Source: Prauserella_A sp040635515 (GTDB lineage Bacteria > Actinomycetota > Actinomycetes > Mycobacteriales > Pseudonocardiaceae). Taken from it: a stretch of DNA of 64,000 bases. Below, piece after piece: positions 9,272-17,279 of the stretch. Under the pieces are notes generated by a model, which ran no database searches, was not told the origin of the DNA, and worked only from the letters and a program-made list of their open reading frames with translations. The stretch is taken from positions 186,001 to 250,000 of the forward strand of contig JBEYHY010000005.1 of NCBI GenBank assembly GCA_040635515.1, given 5' to 3'. The translations under genes were made by a program, and so were the position numbers. How positions within the stretch are numbered: position 1 is the first letter of the stretch; each line of letters opens with the position of its first letter.

Positions 9272-9500
9272 AAGGGGTTCCGGCCGGTGGCGGACCGGGG
9301 TCGAGTAGAGAAGACGAAGCAGTAGTGGCCTCGGTGTAGCAGACGCGGACGAGCAACAGTGTCCGCACGGAGTGATGTCAGTTCGCAGTATGCAGTGAAG
9401 AAGACGGGCGGATGCGGGGCTGGGCAGGACGCGAGGCTCCGCATTCCCCAGCGACATCAGGCGTGCTGGGACCGATCTCGGTAAGGGGTTCCGGCCGGTG
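9272..9500. repeat. 18-base direct repeat pair containing CCGGCCGG, 211 bases apart
   Basis: AAGGGGTTCCGGCCGGTG occurs at 9272-9289 and again at 9483-9500. Both copies are preceded by CCGATC a few bases upstream, and both are followed after 12-16 variable bases by TCGAGTA. The pattern suggests two copies of one roughly 210-base structured unit. Confidence 0.7.
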
Positions 9501-9733
9501 ATGATCGCAGCGGTATCGAGTACGAGGGAAATACAGGAAAGAAGGGATAGGGCCCATCATTGGATCGCCCGCCGCGGCTGGGTAGTAGTGCCGCGCGGGT
9601 ACCGCAGTCCCATCGGATTGGAAGGTGGTTCTCGGTTACGACTCAGCGATCCCCGCACAGTCCGCTCTGCGAGTGGATGCGGGTGCAATAGTCCGGCATT
9701 GATGCCGGTTGGCAATGATGAAACCCAAACCCT

Positions 9734-9769
9734 GGAACCCCGGGTGCCGTATAGGGCACCCGGGGTTCC
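9734..9769 (+). terminator. 15-bp perfect hairpin just before MerR (terminator- or attenuator-like)
   Basis: GGAACCCCGGGTGCC (9734-9748) pairs exactly with 9755-9769 around a GTATAG loop and is followed by TTGTGATG. It lies between the repeat-containing leader and the MerR ribosome site (GGAGGTGGA), so it could end a small RNA or attenuate the gene. Confidence 0.65.
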
Positions 9770-9787
9770 TTGTGATGTGGAGGTGGA

Positions 9788-10123
9788 GTGATCCCTGACC
9801 AACATGACTCCCCAGTGCCGGGCGGCGGGGCGGACAAATTCGACGACGAGGACTACCCCGCCTACACCATGGGCCGCGCCGCGGACATGCTCGGCGCGAC
9901 TCAGAATTTCCTGCGGAGCCTGGACGAAGTCGGCCTGATCCAGCCGCAGCGCTCCGCCGGAGGACACCGCCGTTACTCTCGCCGCCAGTTGCGGATCGCC
10001 GCACGGGTGCGGGAACTGGTCGACCAGGGCACCGCCGTCGACGCGGCGTGCCGGATCGTGTCCCTTGAAGACCAGCTGCACGAAGCCCAGCAGCAGAATT
10101 CCAGTCACCAGCGCGCAGACTGA
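9788..10123 (+). CDS. MerR family transcriptional regulator
   Basis: The 111-residue protein has an acidic N-terminus, then one MerR winged helix: YTMGRAADMLGATQNFLRSL, EVGLIQPQRSAGGHRRYS, and the RQLRIAARVRELVDQG helix. It ends with a short coiled helix (EDQLHEAQQQN) rather than a ligand-binding domain, as in the short actinobacterial MerR/HspR-like proteins. The GTG start has a strong GGAGGTGGA site. A hairpin precedes it by 18 bases and a terminator follows by 6, so it is a single-gene unit. Its targets are unknown. Confidence 0.85.
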   Translation: MIPDQHDSPVPGGGADKFDDEDYPAYTMGRAADMLGATQNFLRSLDEVGLIQPQRSAGGHRRYSRRQLRIAARVRELVDQGTAVDAACRIVSLEDQLHEAQQQNSSHQRAD

Positions 10124-10129
10124 CACCGT

Positions 10130-10159
10130 GGGTGTGCCGCCCTTACCGGCGGTACACCC
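10130..10159 (+). terminator. Rho-independent terminator-like hairpin after MerR
   Basis: GGGTGTGCCGCC (10130-10141) pairs with GGCGGTACACCC (10148-10159) with one G-U pair and a CTTACC loop, starting six bases after the MerR stop codon. There is no T-run, which is usual for actinomycete terminators. Confidence 0.75.
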
Positions 10160-10830
10160 ATCAACGGTTCGAAAGGAAACTCTTCTGATCTCGCCGGAGC
10201 GCCCCGTTGCCCCGTTCAATCACCGCAGGCGAGACGTCGGACGAGTCTGGCTTCCGCGCTGAACGTTCCTTTCGCCGGTCAGAGACCGCACGGGCGTGGT
10301 CTGCGGCATGCAGCGGGGCACCGAGCTGATGCAGGTGGTAGAGGATGCCCGATCTGGTAGGTCAGCCCGCCGAGCACGAAGTCGACGACCCACCCGCCGC
10401 GGATGTTGCGTGAGGTCAACACTTGCCGGTGCAGGAAGTCGGCCGGCCGCCCGGTCATTGCGGGTTCCCCTTGTGGTTCGACGCGAACGAACAACCCATG
10501 TAGTCACCCAAAGGGCTTGGTGCACCACAACGAACGTGACCGCGTGACCCGTGCAGCGCGAGAAACACCGCAGTGAGGTAGCCCGCGAAACGCGCGGTCA
10601 GCAAGGTGCCTTCCACACGGCGCGCCGTCGTCTCGCCGCGCCACACCGCCCGGATTCGGACACGTGCAGGTTGAGCCCTTCGAAGGGCAGCAAGGAAAGA
10701 CAAGGACGCCTGGTTTTGGCCATCCAGCGGCAAAAGCTCTGTCTCATGTGGGCTTGCCGGCGATGTGGACGGATCCGAGCACGGTGGGTCGATCAGTCGA
10801 TAGCGATCCGGCGACGTGGAGTTCGGCCAG
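10160..10830. other. 671-bp stretch without a supportable gene
   Basis: A reverse frame at 10279-10494 (with WVVDFVLGGLTYQIG) has some protein-like character but matches nothing I know and lacks a good ribosome site. The rest shows no clear coding or structural signal. Confidence 0.35.
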
Positions 10831-11122
10831 TTATGCTCGGGTTCGGCTCATGTGTGCTGCCAGGGTTGCCCGGTCGAGTTGGGGAGACACCGGGCTGAGC
10901 TGGTCGTTGCCGCGTGGTTCTATCGCGACGGACCAGCCGAACCGTTCATCCCAGACGAGCATCAGGTCGCAGTGCGGGCGATCAGCGGTGCTGGAGGTGA
11001 GCCCGAGGTAGACGGTGGCTGTGTCGGTAACTTCATGGGTCACCGCGTCAGGGGGACGCCGACCTGATCGGCCACCTGGCGGACGTAGCCTGCCAGCGCG
11101 GAATCCAAGCTCAGCGTCGTGG
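10831..11122 (-). pseudogene. DUF6292 family protein remnant, frameshifted
   Basis: The reverse strand first reads LSLDSALAGYVRQVADQVGV and then stops. One frame over it continues as DTATVYLGLTSSTADRPHCD and LMLVWDERFGWSVAIEP before ending at 10831. Together these match the DUF6292 layout seen intact at 54946-55509 (helix, then DTALIW..RGWAVAVET). The break lies near 11050. The C-terminus is also short. DUF6292 is an actinobacterial family of unknown function. Because the assembly gap is only about 300 bases away, sequence error cannot be excluded. Confidence 0.6.
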
Positions 11123-11426
11123 CGCCAACAACCGGCCTAAAATCCAAAATGGACAGTAAGAGAGTTTCGTCGTGCTGATCGCGCGCCATCCGGGTAACCG
11201 TGCGTGCCGCGCGGACACGGTGTTGCCCGTGCTCGCCAGCTGCGCGAGCACGGGAGGAAGCGAGCTGCGCCGCGAGGCCTTCGCTCGGCTGGGCGGGGGG
11301 AGGTCACGGTCGGCACCTCAACACCCGGAACGTCGAATGCGACGGCGATGCGGGTGGGCGCGTGGGCGCGGCTGGGGGTGCCGGGGGCCCGGGGGCCCCC
11401 CCCGGCCTTGTGGGGGGTGTTGTGGC

Positions 11427-11436
11427 NNNNNNNNNN
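11427..11436. other. Assembly gap (10 N) with low-complexity flanks
   Basis: Ten N bases interrupt the sequence. The left flank is dominated by runs of G and C and is likely low quality. Open frames that span the N run carry unknown residues and should not be trusted. Confidence 0.95.
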
Positions 11437-11449
11437 CGCGTGGGCGGGG

Positions 11450-11479
11450 CTGGGCGTCCGCGGCGCCGCGGACGCCCAG
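11450..11479 (-). terminator. Perfect 30-bp palindrome downstream of the cold-shock gene
   Basis: CTGGGCGTCCGCGGC (11450-11464) is followed directly by its complement through 11479 with no loop. It begins 15 bases after the stop codon of the cold-shock gene on the reverse strand, so it is probably that gene's terminator. It also sits 13 bases from the assembly gap and may have caused it. Confidence 0.65.
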
Positions 11480-11494
11480 CCGACGTGGTGGTGG

Positions 11495-11698
11495 TCAGAG
11501 GACCGACACCGCCGTAGCCTGTGGGCCACGGTTACCCTGGCCGACGTCGAACTGCACGCGGGCGTTCTCGTCGAGACTGCGGAAACCGTGGCCGGTGATT
11601 TCGGAGTAGTGAACGAACACGTCGCTGCCCCCATCATCGGGGGCGATGAATCCGAATCCCTTTTCGGGATTGAACCACTTCACGGTGCCTTGAGACAT
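11495..11698 (-). CDS. cspA: Cold-shock protein, CspA family
   Basis: The 67-residue product has the single OB-fold of the family with both RNA-binding motifs intact: KGFGFI (RNP1) and VFVHYSEI (RNP2). The start MSQGTVKWFNPEKGFGF is standard and length is typical. AAGGAAG precedes the ATG by about seven bases. The upstream region of about 180 bases before the hairpin at 11877 gives a long leader, common for csp genes. The protein is expected to bind single-stranded RNA or DNA as a chaperone. The exact cspA paralogue cannot be told from sequence alone. Confidence 0.95.
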   Translation of the reverse strand: MSQGTVKWFNPEKGFGFIAPDDGGSDVFVHYSEITGHGFRSLDENARVQFDVGQGNRGPQATAVSVL

Positions 11699-11876
11699 AC
11701 AGGTACTTCCTTGTCGCATCGAACATTGCGGCACTACCTCAGGCGAGGCGGCCGGGCTGCGAGCGTGAAACCAACGAGAGCCTGAAAGGCATCGAGACGA
11801 CGCTCGCCAAAAACCTCTGCGGCGTCGGGAACAACGAGCACAAAAATCTTCAACCACAAGCAGTGGAGCACACCCG

Positions 11877-11905
11877 CAGGCGGGCCGTCAACCCGACGGC
11901 CCGCC
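11877..11905. terminator. 12-bp perfect hairpin, bidirectional terminator-like
   Basis: AGGCGGGCCGTC pairs exactly with 11894-11905 around an AACCC loop. It lies about 180 bases upstream of the cold-shock start and just before the DUF1330 remnant, so it probably insulates the two. Confidence 0.7.
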
Positions 11906-12015
11906 TCACCCCCGCGCTAGCAATCTCCCGCCGATGCACGTAGCGTCGGGACCAGTAGGCGCGCCGCGCTTCTCGACCCTGGGTTACGAAAAGCCTTGAC
12001 GGCGCTGTCCAGCAT

Positions 12016-12300
12016 GTGCCAAGCCTTTGCCCGACGGTGCATATGCGACGGATCGACGGAACGCTGGCACCGTTCTCCGGCCGGTTCCTCGACCACGGGT
12101 CGTCCGCTATCGACCCGGAAGGGAGAACACGTGGCCGGGCGATCCAATCGTCATCGAGTTCCGCACCACGGCTGCTGCGGCCACCTGGTACGACTCCGAG
12201 CCCAACCAGAAGATCATCCCGCTGCGCACGGCGGATGCCGAAAGCGCAGTGGCACTATTCATGGCGTCGAACGCCCGCACCAGGCAACGGATATCCTCGC
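12016..12300 (+). pseudogene. DUF1330 (ferredoxin-like fold) remnant, frameshifted
   Basis: The forward strand reads TLAPFSGRFLDHGSSAIDPEG in one frame and, after a shift near 12120, WPGDPIVIEF, RTTAAAATWYDSEPNQ and KIIPLR in another. Joined, they form the DUF1330 core, where GG-R-F/Y-L..G is followed by W-P-x-x-x-V-I-E-F and A-x-x-W-Y-x-S. No upstream start with a good ribosome site is evident. DUF1330 proteins are small dimeric alpha/beta-barrel proteins of mostly unknown role. Confidence 0.65.
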
Positions 12301-12339
12301 CGAGGCCCAATCGACGGACCTACAGGAAGATGAGCACTA

Positions 12340-12918
12340 GTGACTTCAGCCGAGATTTCGAACAGGGCTGCCACGCATGTCCGGGGGCGGGCGATAGGCG
12401 CTCAGATCGGCGGAGTCTTCGGGGCGGTGTTCGTCTGGATCAACTCTGCTGCACTGACTCCCTCCATACGAGTACCGCTGCTGGTCATTGCCGGTACCTC
12501 CCTGGTTGCGGTCATTGCGCTCAGTATCCACAGCCTCCGGCGGCGGACTGCGTCCGTCACCACAACGACCGGTAGGTCCCCGTTGGACTGGAAATACTGG
12601 CTGATCGTCGGAATCGAGGCGGTAGCATTGGTCGGCGGAAGCCAGGTGCTCACCGCACTCGGCCACCCTGAACTTGGCATCGCCTGGGTAGCCGTCGTCG
12701 TCGGCACGCACTTCTTCGCTCTGGCCCGGGTCTTCCGGCTCGCCCGTTTCCATGTGCTGGGCGCAGTCATCACCGCGTGCGGACTGGCCGGATTCGTCAT
12801 TCGGTGGTTCGGCCAGATCGAACCCATCGCGATCGCAAGCGGCGTCCTGACAGGATTCGTTCTCCTTGCCTTTAGCCTGTGGGCGTTCGCGCCGATGCGA
12901 CGCCCGGCAAGCGCGTAG
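12340..12918 (+). CDS. Integral membrane protein, unknown function
   Basis: The 192-residue product has six predicted spans (GAQIGGVFGAVFVWINSA; VPLLVIAGTSLVAVIALSI; LIVGIEAVALVGGSQVL; ELGIAWVAVVVGTHFFAL; VLGAVITACGLAGFVIR; IASGVLTGFVLLAFSLWAF). The fifth loop carries a conserved-looking H-F-F-A-L-A-R-V-F motif, seen in DUF7010-like proteins, but I am not certain of the family. AGGAAG lies 11 bases before the GTG. It stands alone. Confidence 0.7.
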   Translation: MTSAEISNRAATHVRGRAIGAQIGGVFGAVFVWINSAALTPSIRVPLLVIAGTSLVAVIALSIHSLRRRTASVTTTTGRSPLDWKYWLIVGIEAVALVGGSQVLTALGHPELGIAWVAVVVGTHFFALARVFRLARFHVLGAVITACGLAGFVIRWFGQIEPIAIASGVLTGFVLLAFSLWAFAPMRRPASA

Positions 12919-13318
12919 GTCGTGTCGCTCAACTACGTATCCAGGCAATTACTGCCGCTCGCACGACCGCTCAGCGGTGGCCGACGGCAAGTTTGTCGTG
13001 TCGCGTGGCAAGTCCCAGCCACTTGTGGAGAGCGTAAGGATCGCTCAAAGACCTCAACCACATAGACCACTCCGAAGGCCGCGTCATCCGCGCCAGAAGG
13101 GGCGCGTCGGCAGAACCCGGCACTTGCGAGCCCGAGGGGAGCCCAAGAGAGCCCGGACAGGACGACAGACGCCGACACTCATCAACATCAACGGCCAAGC
13201 GGCGCCGTCATCGAGCGGCCAAAAGAGTCTTGTTCGGCATCACTCGACACCATCCGGCAAGGCCGGTTTCGGACTCTTAACCAGCGGGTTCGGGGCTGGA
13301 GTCCCTGATGGCGCACCC
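12919..13318. other. 400-bp stretch without a supportable gene
   Basis: Only short overlapping frames occur, none with a domain or a convincing ribosome site. The stretch leads into the integrase remnant that ends at 13319. Confidence 0.4.
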
Positions 13319-13838
13319 TCACTCCCCAGGCCTTGATTTTCGGTTTCCGGAGGGGTTCCTTCCGTCTCTGGACTGTCCATTGTGGTCGTTGGCGAGCCTG
13401 AGACTTCGCGCCGACTGCCTCGGGACGAGCGCCTCCGTCGCGAACGCAACCTCAGGCAGGACCGTGGTGTAGGTGTCGGAGGTGTCATCTCCACGCCCGC
13501 CGCCAACGCTAAGGTCGCCGCGCCGTGGCGCAGATCGTGCAGCCGGACCGGCGGCAGCCCAGCTTGGCGGGGCAGATCGTAGAACGTGTCCGTGACATGC
13601 GCGGGATGCAGGGGGCTGCCATCCCATTGCGTGAAGGCCAGATCATGTTCTTTCCACTGCGGCCCGAGGCGTGTCCGGTCGGCATCCCGCGGCCAGATGC
13701 CGTGCGAGCACCAGGGCGGCGTCTTGGTCGATCGCGACCACGTTCACCGACCCGTCCGTCTTTGGCGAAGACTCGCCAACTTCCCAGCCCCACTGCACGA
13801 CTAACACCGGTTCGCGGCATCCACCTGTAAAGAGACAA
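13319..13838 (-). pseudogene. Tyrosine site-specific integrase remnant (C-terminal catalytic domain)
   Basis: Across three reverse frames the sequence spells the end of a phage-type integrase: DLAFTQWDGSPLHPAHVTD, then RLHDLRHGAATLALAAGVEM containing the catalytic H-x-L-R-H, then after a deletion and frameshift SDTYTTVLPEVAFAT with the catalytic Tyr. The segment that should carry the LGH motif between them is missing, and the N-terminal half is absent. With the serine recombinase remnant at 5787-6463 it marks this region as old integrated DNA. I see no tRNA gene or attachment repeat next to it. Confidence 0.8.
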
Positions 13839-13921
13839 TCAGATAGGGCGCACCGCGCGGCAGACCCACGCCTCCCACACGCGGACCCGGTACATGCCGA
13901 CCGGGCTTGTCAGTAGGTTCG

Positions 13922-14314
13922 TCAGCCGCTGATGGCGACCGCTTCGACTTGTACGAGCAGAGTCGGTTTCGCCAAGTGCTCCACGAGGAGGAGTGTTGCG
14001 GTGGGCCGGTGGCCACGGAGGCAATCGCTCGCTACCCGTGTGAAGGTTTCGATGTGATCGCGCGAGGTCAAGTAGATCCGCACCGAAGCAAGATGACGGA
14101 GGCCGAGGCCTGCCTCGGCCAGTATGCGGGCGATGTTGTCGAACGCGATACGTGTCTGCTCCTCTACGCCGTTCCCCGTCGTCGCATCAGGGCCGACCCC
14201 GACCTGTCCCGATACGAAGGCAAGTCCGCCTGGAGGCGACACCAGGACTCCCTGAGCGTGGAGCGGCGATTCAAAATTCCTTGGCGGTTCCAAAGAGACC
14301 ATGTGCATGTTCAT
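13922..14314 (-). CDS. RidA/YjgF family protein
   Basis: The 130-residue product is full length for the RidA fold and holds the family signatures GLAFVSGQVGV, EEQTRIAFDNI and LASVRIYLTSRD. Family members hydrolyse reactive enamines and imines or act in specific catabolic steps. The Arg that binds the carboxylate in true RidA enzymes (in the R-x-C/V-V-x-V region near the C-terminus) is not obvious: the tail reads TLLLVEHLAKPTLLVQVEAV, so this may be a non-deaminase subgroup. The ribosome site is weak and an ATG at 14308 is an alternative start. It lies just downstream of the two membrane-protein genes on the same strand. Confidence 0.85.
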   Translation of the reverse strand: MNMHMVSLEPPRNFESPLHAQGVLVSPPGGLAFVSGQVGVGPDATTGNGVEEQTRIAFDNIARILAEAGLGLRHLASVRIYLTSRDHIETFTRVASDCLRGHRPTATLLLVEHLAKPTLLVQVEAVAISG

Positions 14315-14363
14315 CGCCCTCTTTCGCGATCATCGACGGGCTTCTCTTTCGGGGACAGCAGGT

Positions 14364-14894
14364 TCATCGGGCGTGATCTGTCCTGCTACGGCGTGCTCGC
14401 AGGAGCCCATCGACGCTGTCCCAGATGGCGGCTGCTGCCACGACGAGGAGGAATGGCTCGGTCAACGCGGCCCAGTCGGTAGTCGTCTCGAACATGGCCC
14501 CGACCTGCGTCGGCAGCGCCGGGGCGAACAACTGACCGTCGACTGTGAGGGCGATGATCGCGGCGGCGCCAATCCAGTTCGCCGCCATGTTCACGATCGC
14601 GTACGGCATCGCCCAATCCCGACGCCACCACACGGCAACGCTGCAGGCAGTGCTGATGCCCACGGTTGCCACGATGACCATTTTCCAAATCAGGTGGAGG
14701 TCCGGATTGAGGGCTTGGAACTGCTGTCCGTCATCGGCGACTCCGGCGAACTGCCAGATGAGAAGCGCCAGCAGGCCGGCTCCCAGCACGATCGAGGCGA
14801 GGAGGCCAGGAGGACGCCGGGCCGCCCGACCAACCTGCTGATCGGGCTTGGTGGTCTTCTGCTGTTCATTCACCATCACGTGGGCACCCTTCAT
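14364..14894 (-). CDS. Four-span membrane protein, unknown function
   Basis: The 176-residue product has a basic cytoplasmic N-terminus (RAARR), then four hydrophobic spans. These include LLASIVLGAGLLALLIWQFAG and IWKMVIVATVGISTACSVAVWW. I do not recognise the family. Its ATG overlaps the stop of the preceding gene as ATGA, so the two are translationally coupled and probably act together. A long open frame extends upstream to 15155 but is only a shadow of that gene. The RidA gene follows 50 bases downstream. Confidence 0.75.
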   Translation of the reverse strand: MKGAHVMVNEQQKTTKPDQQVGRAARRPPGLLASIVLGAGLLALLIWQFAGVADDGQQFQALNPDLHLIWKMVIVATVGISTACSVAVWWRRDWAMPYAIVNMAANWIGAAAIIALTVDGQLFAPALPTQVGAMFETTTDWAALTEPFLLVVAAAAIWDSVDGLLRARRSRTDHAR

Positions 14895-15427
14895 CCGACA
14901 CTCGTGAGCACAGAGGCCAGCGCGAACGCACCGGCCGTGATCCCGACGGCAGCGATGACCGTCATCGCGATGGTTGCGACCGTCCAGCGCACCGGAGGTA
15001 GCAGGTGGACGACGAGCGCGCCGAGCGGCGCAAGAACGACGATCCCGCTGAAGACGCCGGGCATCGGGCTCCAAGAGAGCAGGCTCAGCACGACATGGCT
15101 CGCACCATTGACCATCAGCGCGTAGGCGACACACGCCAGCACTTCGGCGCTCCAACCCGGGCGGATCGCCACGGCAGCGGCAGCGATCGCGAGCACAGCC
15201 GCCGTGACGATGGCGAGCACGACCGCGAACTCCTCCCGGTCACCGTGCCATGCGCGGCCCGGAAGCCAAGGATGGGCGGCGATCCAGCCGGTCATGTCGA
15301 GCAGCCACTCCTCGACGTTATGAAGCACGACGGCGCCAGCCATCGCCAACCACAGCAGCGCCAGACGCCGGTCATTGACTTTCGTGGCCGCCCTGTCGCT
15401 CACGGCCTCGGTGAGCATCCGCCCCAT
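14891..15427 (-). CDS. HXXEE domain integral membrane protein
   Basis: The 178-residue product carries LHNVEEWLLD, the His-x-x-Glu-Glu motif that names this family, near residue 35, at the start of the second of about six membrane spans. The motif suggests a buried metal or catalytic site, but the biochemical role is unknown. The start at 15427 has AAGG seven bases upstream; an ATG at 15418 is possible. The promoter overlaps an inverted repeat (15435-15469) shared with the divergent TetR gene, so the operon of two or three genes is probably repressed by it. Confidence 0.8.
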   Translation of the reverse strand: MGRMLTEAVSDRAATKVNDRRLALLWLAMAGAVVLHNVEEWLLDMTGWIAAHPWLPGRAWHGDREEFAVVLAIVTAAVLAIAAAAVAIRPGWSAEVLACVAYALMVNGASHVVLSLLSWSPMPGVFSGIVVLAPLGALVVHLLPPVRWTVATIAMTVIAAVGITAGAFALASVLTSVG

Positions 15428-15434
15428 AATCAGC

Positions 15435-15469
15435 CTTACGATTGTATTAGTTACTAATACGACTGTAAG
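15435..15469. promoter_or_regulatory. Inverted repeat, putative operator of the divergent TetR regulator
   Basis: GTATTAG (15444-15450) and CTAATAC (15454-15460) are exact complements around TTA. The symmetry extends outward as CTTACG and TGTAAG, giving about 13 of 16 matching pairs. The site lies between the divergent starts at 15427 and 15478. Confidence 0.75.
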
Positions 15470-15477
15470 ATGAATCC

Positions 15478-16098
15478 ATGACTGATGCAAGGGATGGTCG
15501 ACACAGGCTGGCCGAGGCACTCACACGCGTTGTGGCCCACGAGGGGATCGCGGGTGTCAGCGTGCGCGCTGTCGCGTCAGAGGCGGGAGTGAGTGCCGGA
15601 ACGGTGCAGCACTACTTCTCCACTCGCGCCGAGATGATCCGATACGCCATGGAATGGACGTCCGCGCAGGTCGAGCAACGCCTCGCCGGGGTGCCGCGCT
15701 GGGGAGACGTACGCGAGTGGACGAGAGAGATCCTGCTGGGCTTGCTGCCCTTGGACGCCGACCGGCATCGCGAGTACGCGGTCTGGCTCGCCTTTGTCGC
15801 CCAGGCAGCGACCGATCCGTCGCTAGCAGACCTGAATCGGCAGACGAGCACAAAGCTGCGTGAGCTCTACTCGCGCATCGTCCGCGCACGGCGAGGCCTT
15901 CCCATACAGGCGGGAGGCGCCGTGCCCGCGGATCCGACGGTCGATGCCGACGTATTGCTCCTGCAGTCCGTGATGGACGGCCTCGCGCTGCAGCTCGTGG
16001 ACCTGGAATGGGAGGAAGCGGCGAAGGTGGGCCCAGAGCTTCTCGATCGATACCTCACCTTGGTCGTCGACAGACCCACGGAGCCGGAAAGCACGTGA
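15478..16098 (+). CDS. TetR family transcriptional regulator (BetI-like)
   Basis: The 206-residue protein has a TetR head (GIAGVSVRAVASEAGVSAGT then VQHYFSTRAEMIRYAM) with the GTVQHYF recognition-helix form typical of BetI-like regulators, and a helical C-terminal domain. There is little room for a ribosome site after the operator, so the mRNA may be almost leaderless. It is divergent from the HXXEE membrane-protein operon and probably represses both. The ligand is unknown. Confidence 0.85.
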   Translation: MTDARDGRHRLAEALTRVVAHEGIAGVSVRAVASEAGVSAGTVQHYFSTRAEMIRYAMEWTSAQVEQRLAGVPRWGDVREWTREILLGLLPLDADRHREYAVWLAFVAQAATDPSLADLNRQTSTKLRELYSRIVRARRGLPIQAGGAVPADPTVDADVLLLQSVMDGLALQLVDLEWEEAAKVGPELLDRYLTLVVDRPTEPEST

Positions 16099-16517
16099 AC
16101 GCCACAACGAGTCGTCCGCCCCATCACCGGCGACAGCGTTGCCACGTACAGCAACAGAGAGCTCGTCGCCCCGCTCCAGGCGGAGATCTGGTTCGGTGAC
16201 CGCAGCCCGGAAGTGCTGAACGAACAAGGACAACAACGTCCCCAGCGGCTCGCACCGCATCGGGATGAACCCGGACGTGATTTCCGCCGGAGTGGGAGTC
16301 GGCGACGCCTTGGCAACCGCGCAAGGGCCGAGAGCGCAACGGTTGACGGCCAGCCAGTGGTCAGCCCGTCCTCCATTGAGGACTTCGCCGCGATACCCAT
16401 CCATGGGCCGGAACCTGTACTCGGCAAGCGACCAACTGGGCTCTGGGTTTCGAACGCAACATCGAAATCCTTTTCTGGGCCCGCTGTTTGGGGCCACCAC
16501 CGCGTCGCGGCCTGATC
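16099..16517. other. 419-bp stretch between convergent genes, no gene seen
   Basis: This separates the TetR gene from the end of the first catabolic operon. Frames on both strands are shadows of neighbouring genes or lack starts and domains. No clear terminator was found. Confidence 0.4.
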
Positions 16518-17279
16518 TCAGCCCCGTGGCGCGAGCTGCGCGGTCCGCCCGGTCGCGCCGCCGTCGACGGGTAGCACCGCGGCCGTAATGAACGACGACG
16601 CGGGCGAGGCGAGGAACGCGATCGCCTCGGCCACCTCCTCCTGTTCACCCCACCGCCCCAACGGCAGGGCACGGCGCAGCTCGTCGTACTTCTCTGGCTG
16701 GGTGTCCTTGATCGGCCGGGTGAGGTCGGTGTGCGTCGGTCCCGGCGCGACGACGTTGACCCGGATCCCGTCGGGCGCCAGGTCGATCGCCGCCGAGCGG
16801 GCAAGGTTCGTGATGGCGGCCTTGGAGGTGCAGTAGGCCCAGTGCTCCGGTTCGCCGCCGGTGCCCGACACCGACGACAGCACCACGATCGACCCGCCAC
16901 CGGACCGGCGCAGGGCGGGCGCGGCGGCCCGGATGCCCAGCGCTCCCGCACGGACGTTGACGTCCATGACCCGGTCGTAGACGGCGAGATCGAGGTTCTC
17001 GATGTTGCCCCACGCCGTGATTCCCGCGGACAGCACCACCGCGTCGACGCGGCCGAAGCGTTCCTCGGCGAGACGAACGGCGGCCTCGTTGCCTGCCGGA
17101 TCGGTGACATCGACCGCCAGCCCAGCCGCATCGCAGCGTCCTTCCGCCAGCCACGCGATCCGTTCGGCGGAGACGTCGACACCCACCACGGGGCCGTGGC
17201 GGGCCAGCCACAGCTCGGCGAACGCCTTGCCGAGCCCGGACCCGGCACCGGTCACGACCGCGACCAGTCCTTCGCTCAT
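16518..17279 (-). CDS. Short-chain dehydrogenase/reductase (SDR)
   Basis: The 253-residue product is a classical SDR: TGAGSGLGK binds the nucleotide, followed by DV at the end of strand 4, an LSAGIT motif in place of NAG, a catalytic Ser (VVLSSVSG) and YCTSK as YxxxK. It probably oxidises a hydroxyacyl-CoA or alcohol to the ketone with NAD(P). The ATG overlaps the stop of the acyl-CoA synthetase gene as ATGA. It is the last of ten genes in an operon that starts at the acyl-CoA dehydrogenase (26792). The substrate is unknown. Confidence 0.9.
   Translation of the reverse strand: MSEGLVAVVTGAGSGLGKAFAELWLARHGPVVGVDVSAERIAWLAEGRCDAAGLAVDVTDPAGNEAAVRLAEERFGRVDAVVLSAGITAWGNIENLDLAVYDRVMDVNVRAGALGIRAAAPALRRSGGGSIVVLSSVSGTGGEPEHWAYCTSKAAITNLARSAAIDLAPDGIRVNVVAPGPTHTDLTRPIKDTQPEKYDELRRALPLGRWGEQEEVAEAIAFLASPASSFITAAVLPVDGGATGRTAQLAPRG

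Larger units (their letters stand above)
8971..9787. other. 817-bp non-coding stretch upstream of MerR, candidate long leader RNA
   Basis: No reading frame here looks real. The stretch instead holds ordered non-coding signals: a tandem octamer at 9022-9045, an 18-base direct repeat 211 bases apart (9272 and 9483) with partly similar flanks, and a 15-bp hairpin (9734-9769) only 18 bases before the MerR start. This suggests a structured 5' leader or an independent small RNA ending at the hairpin. Confidence 0.5.

Noticed and set aside
11204..11785. A forward open frame across the N gap
   Set aside because: It contains unknown residues and runs antisense to the cold-shock gene.
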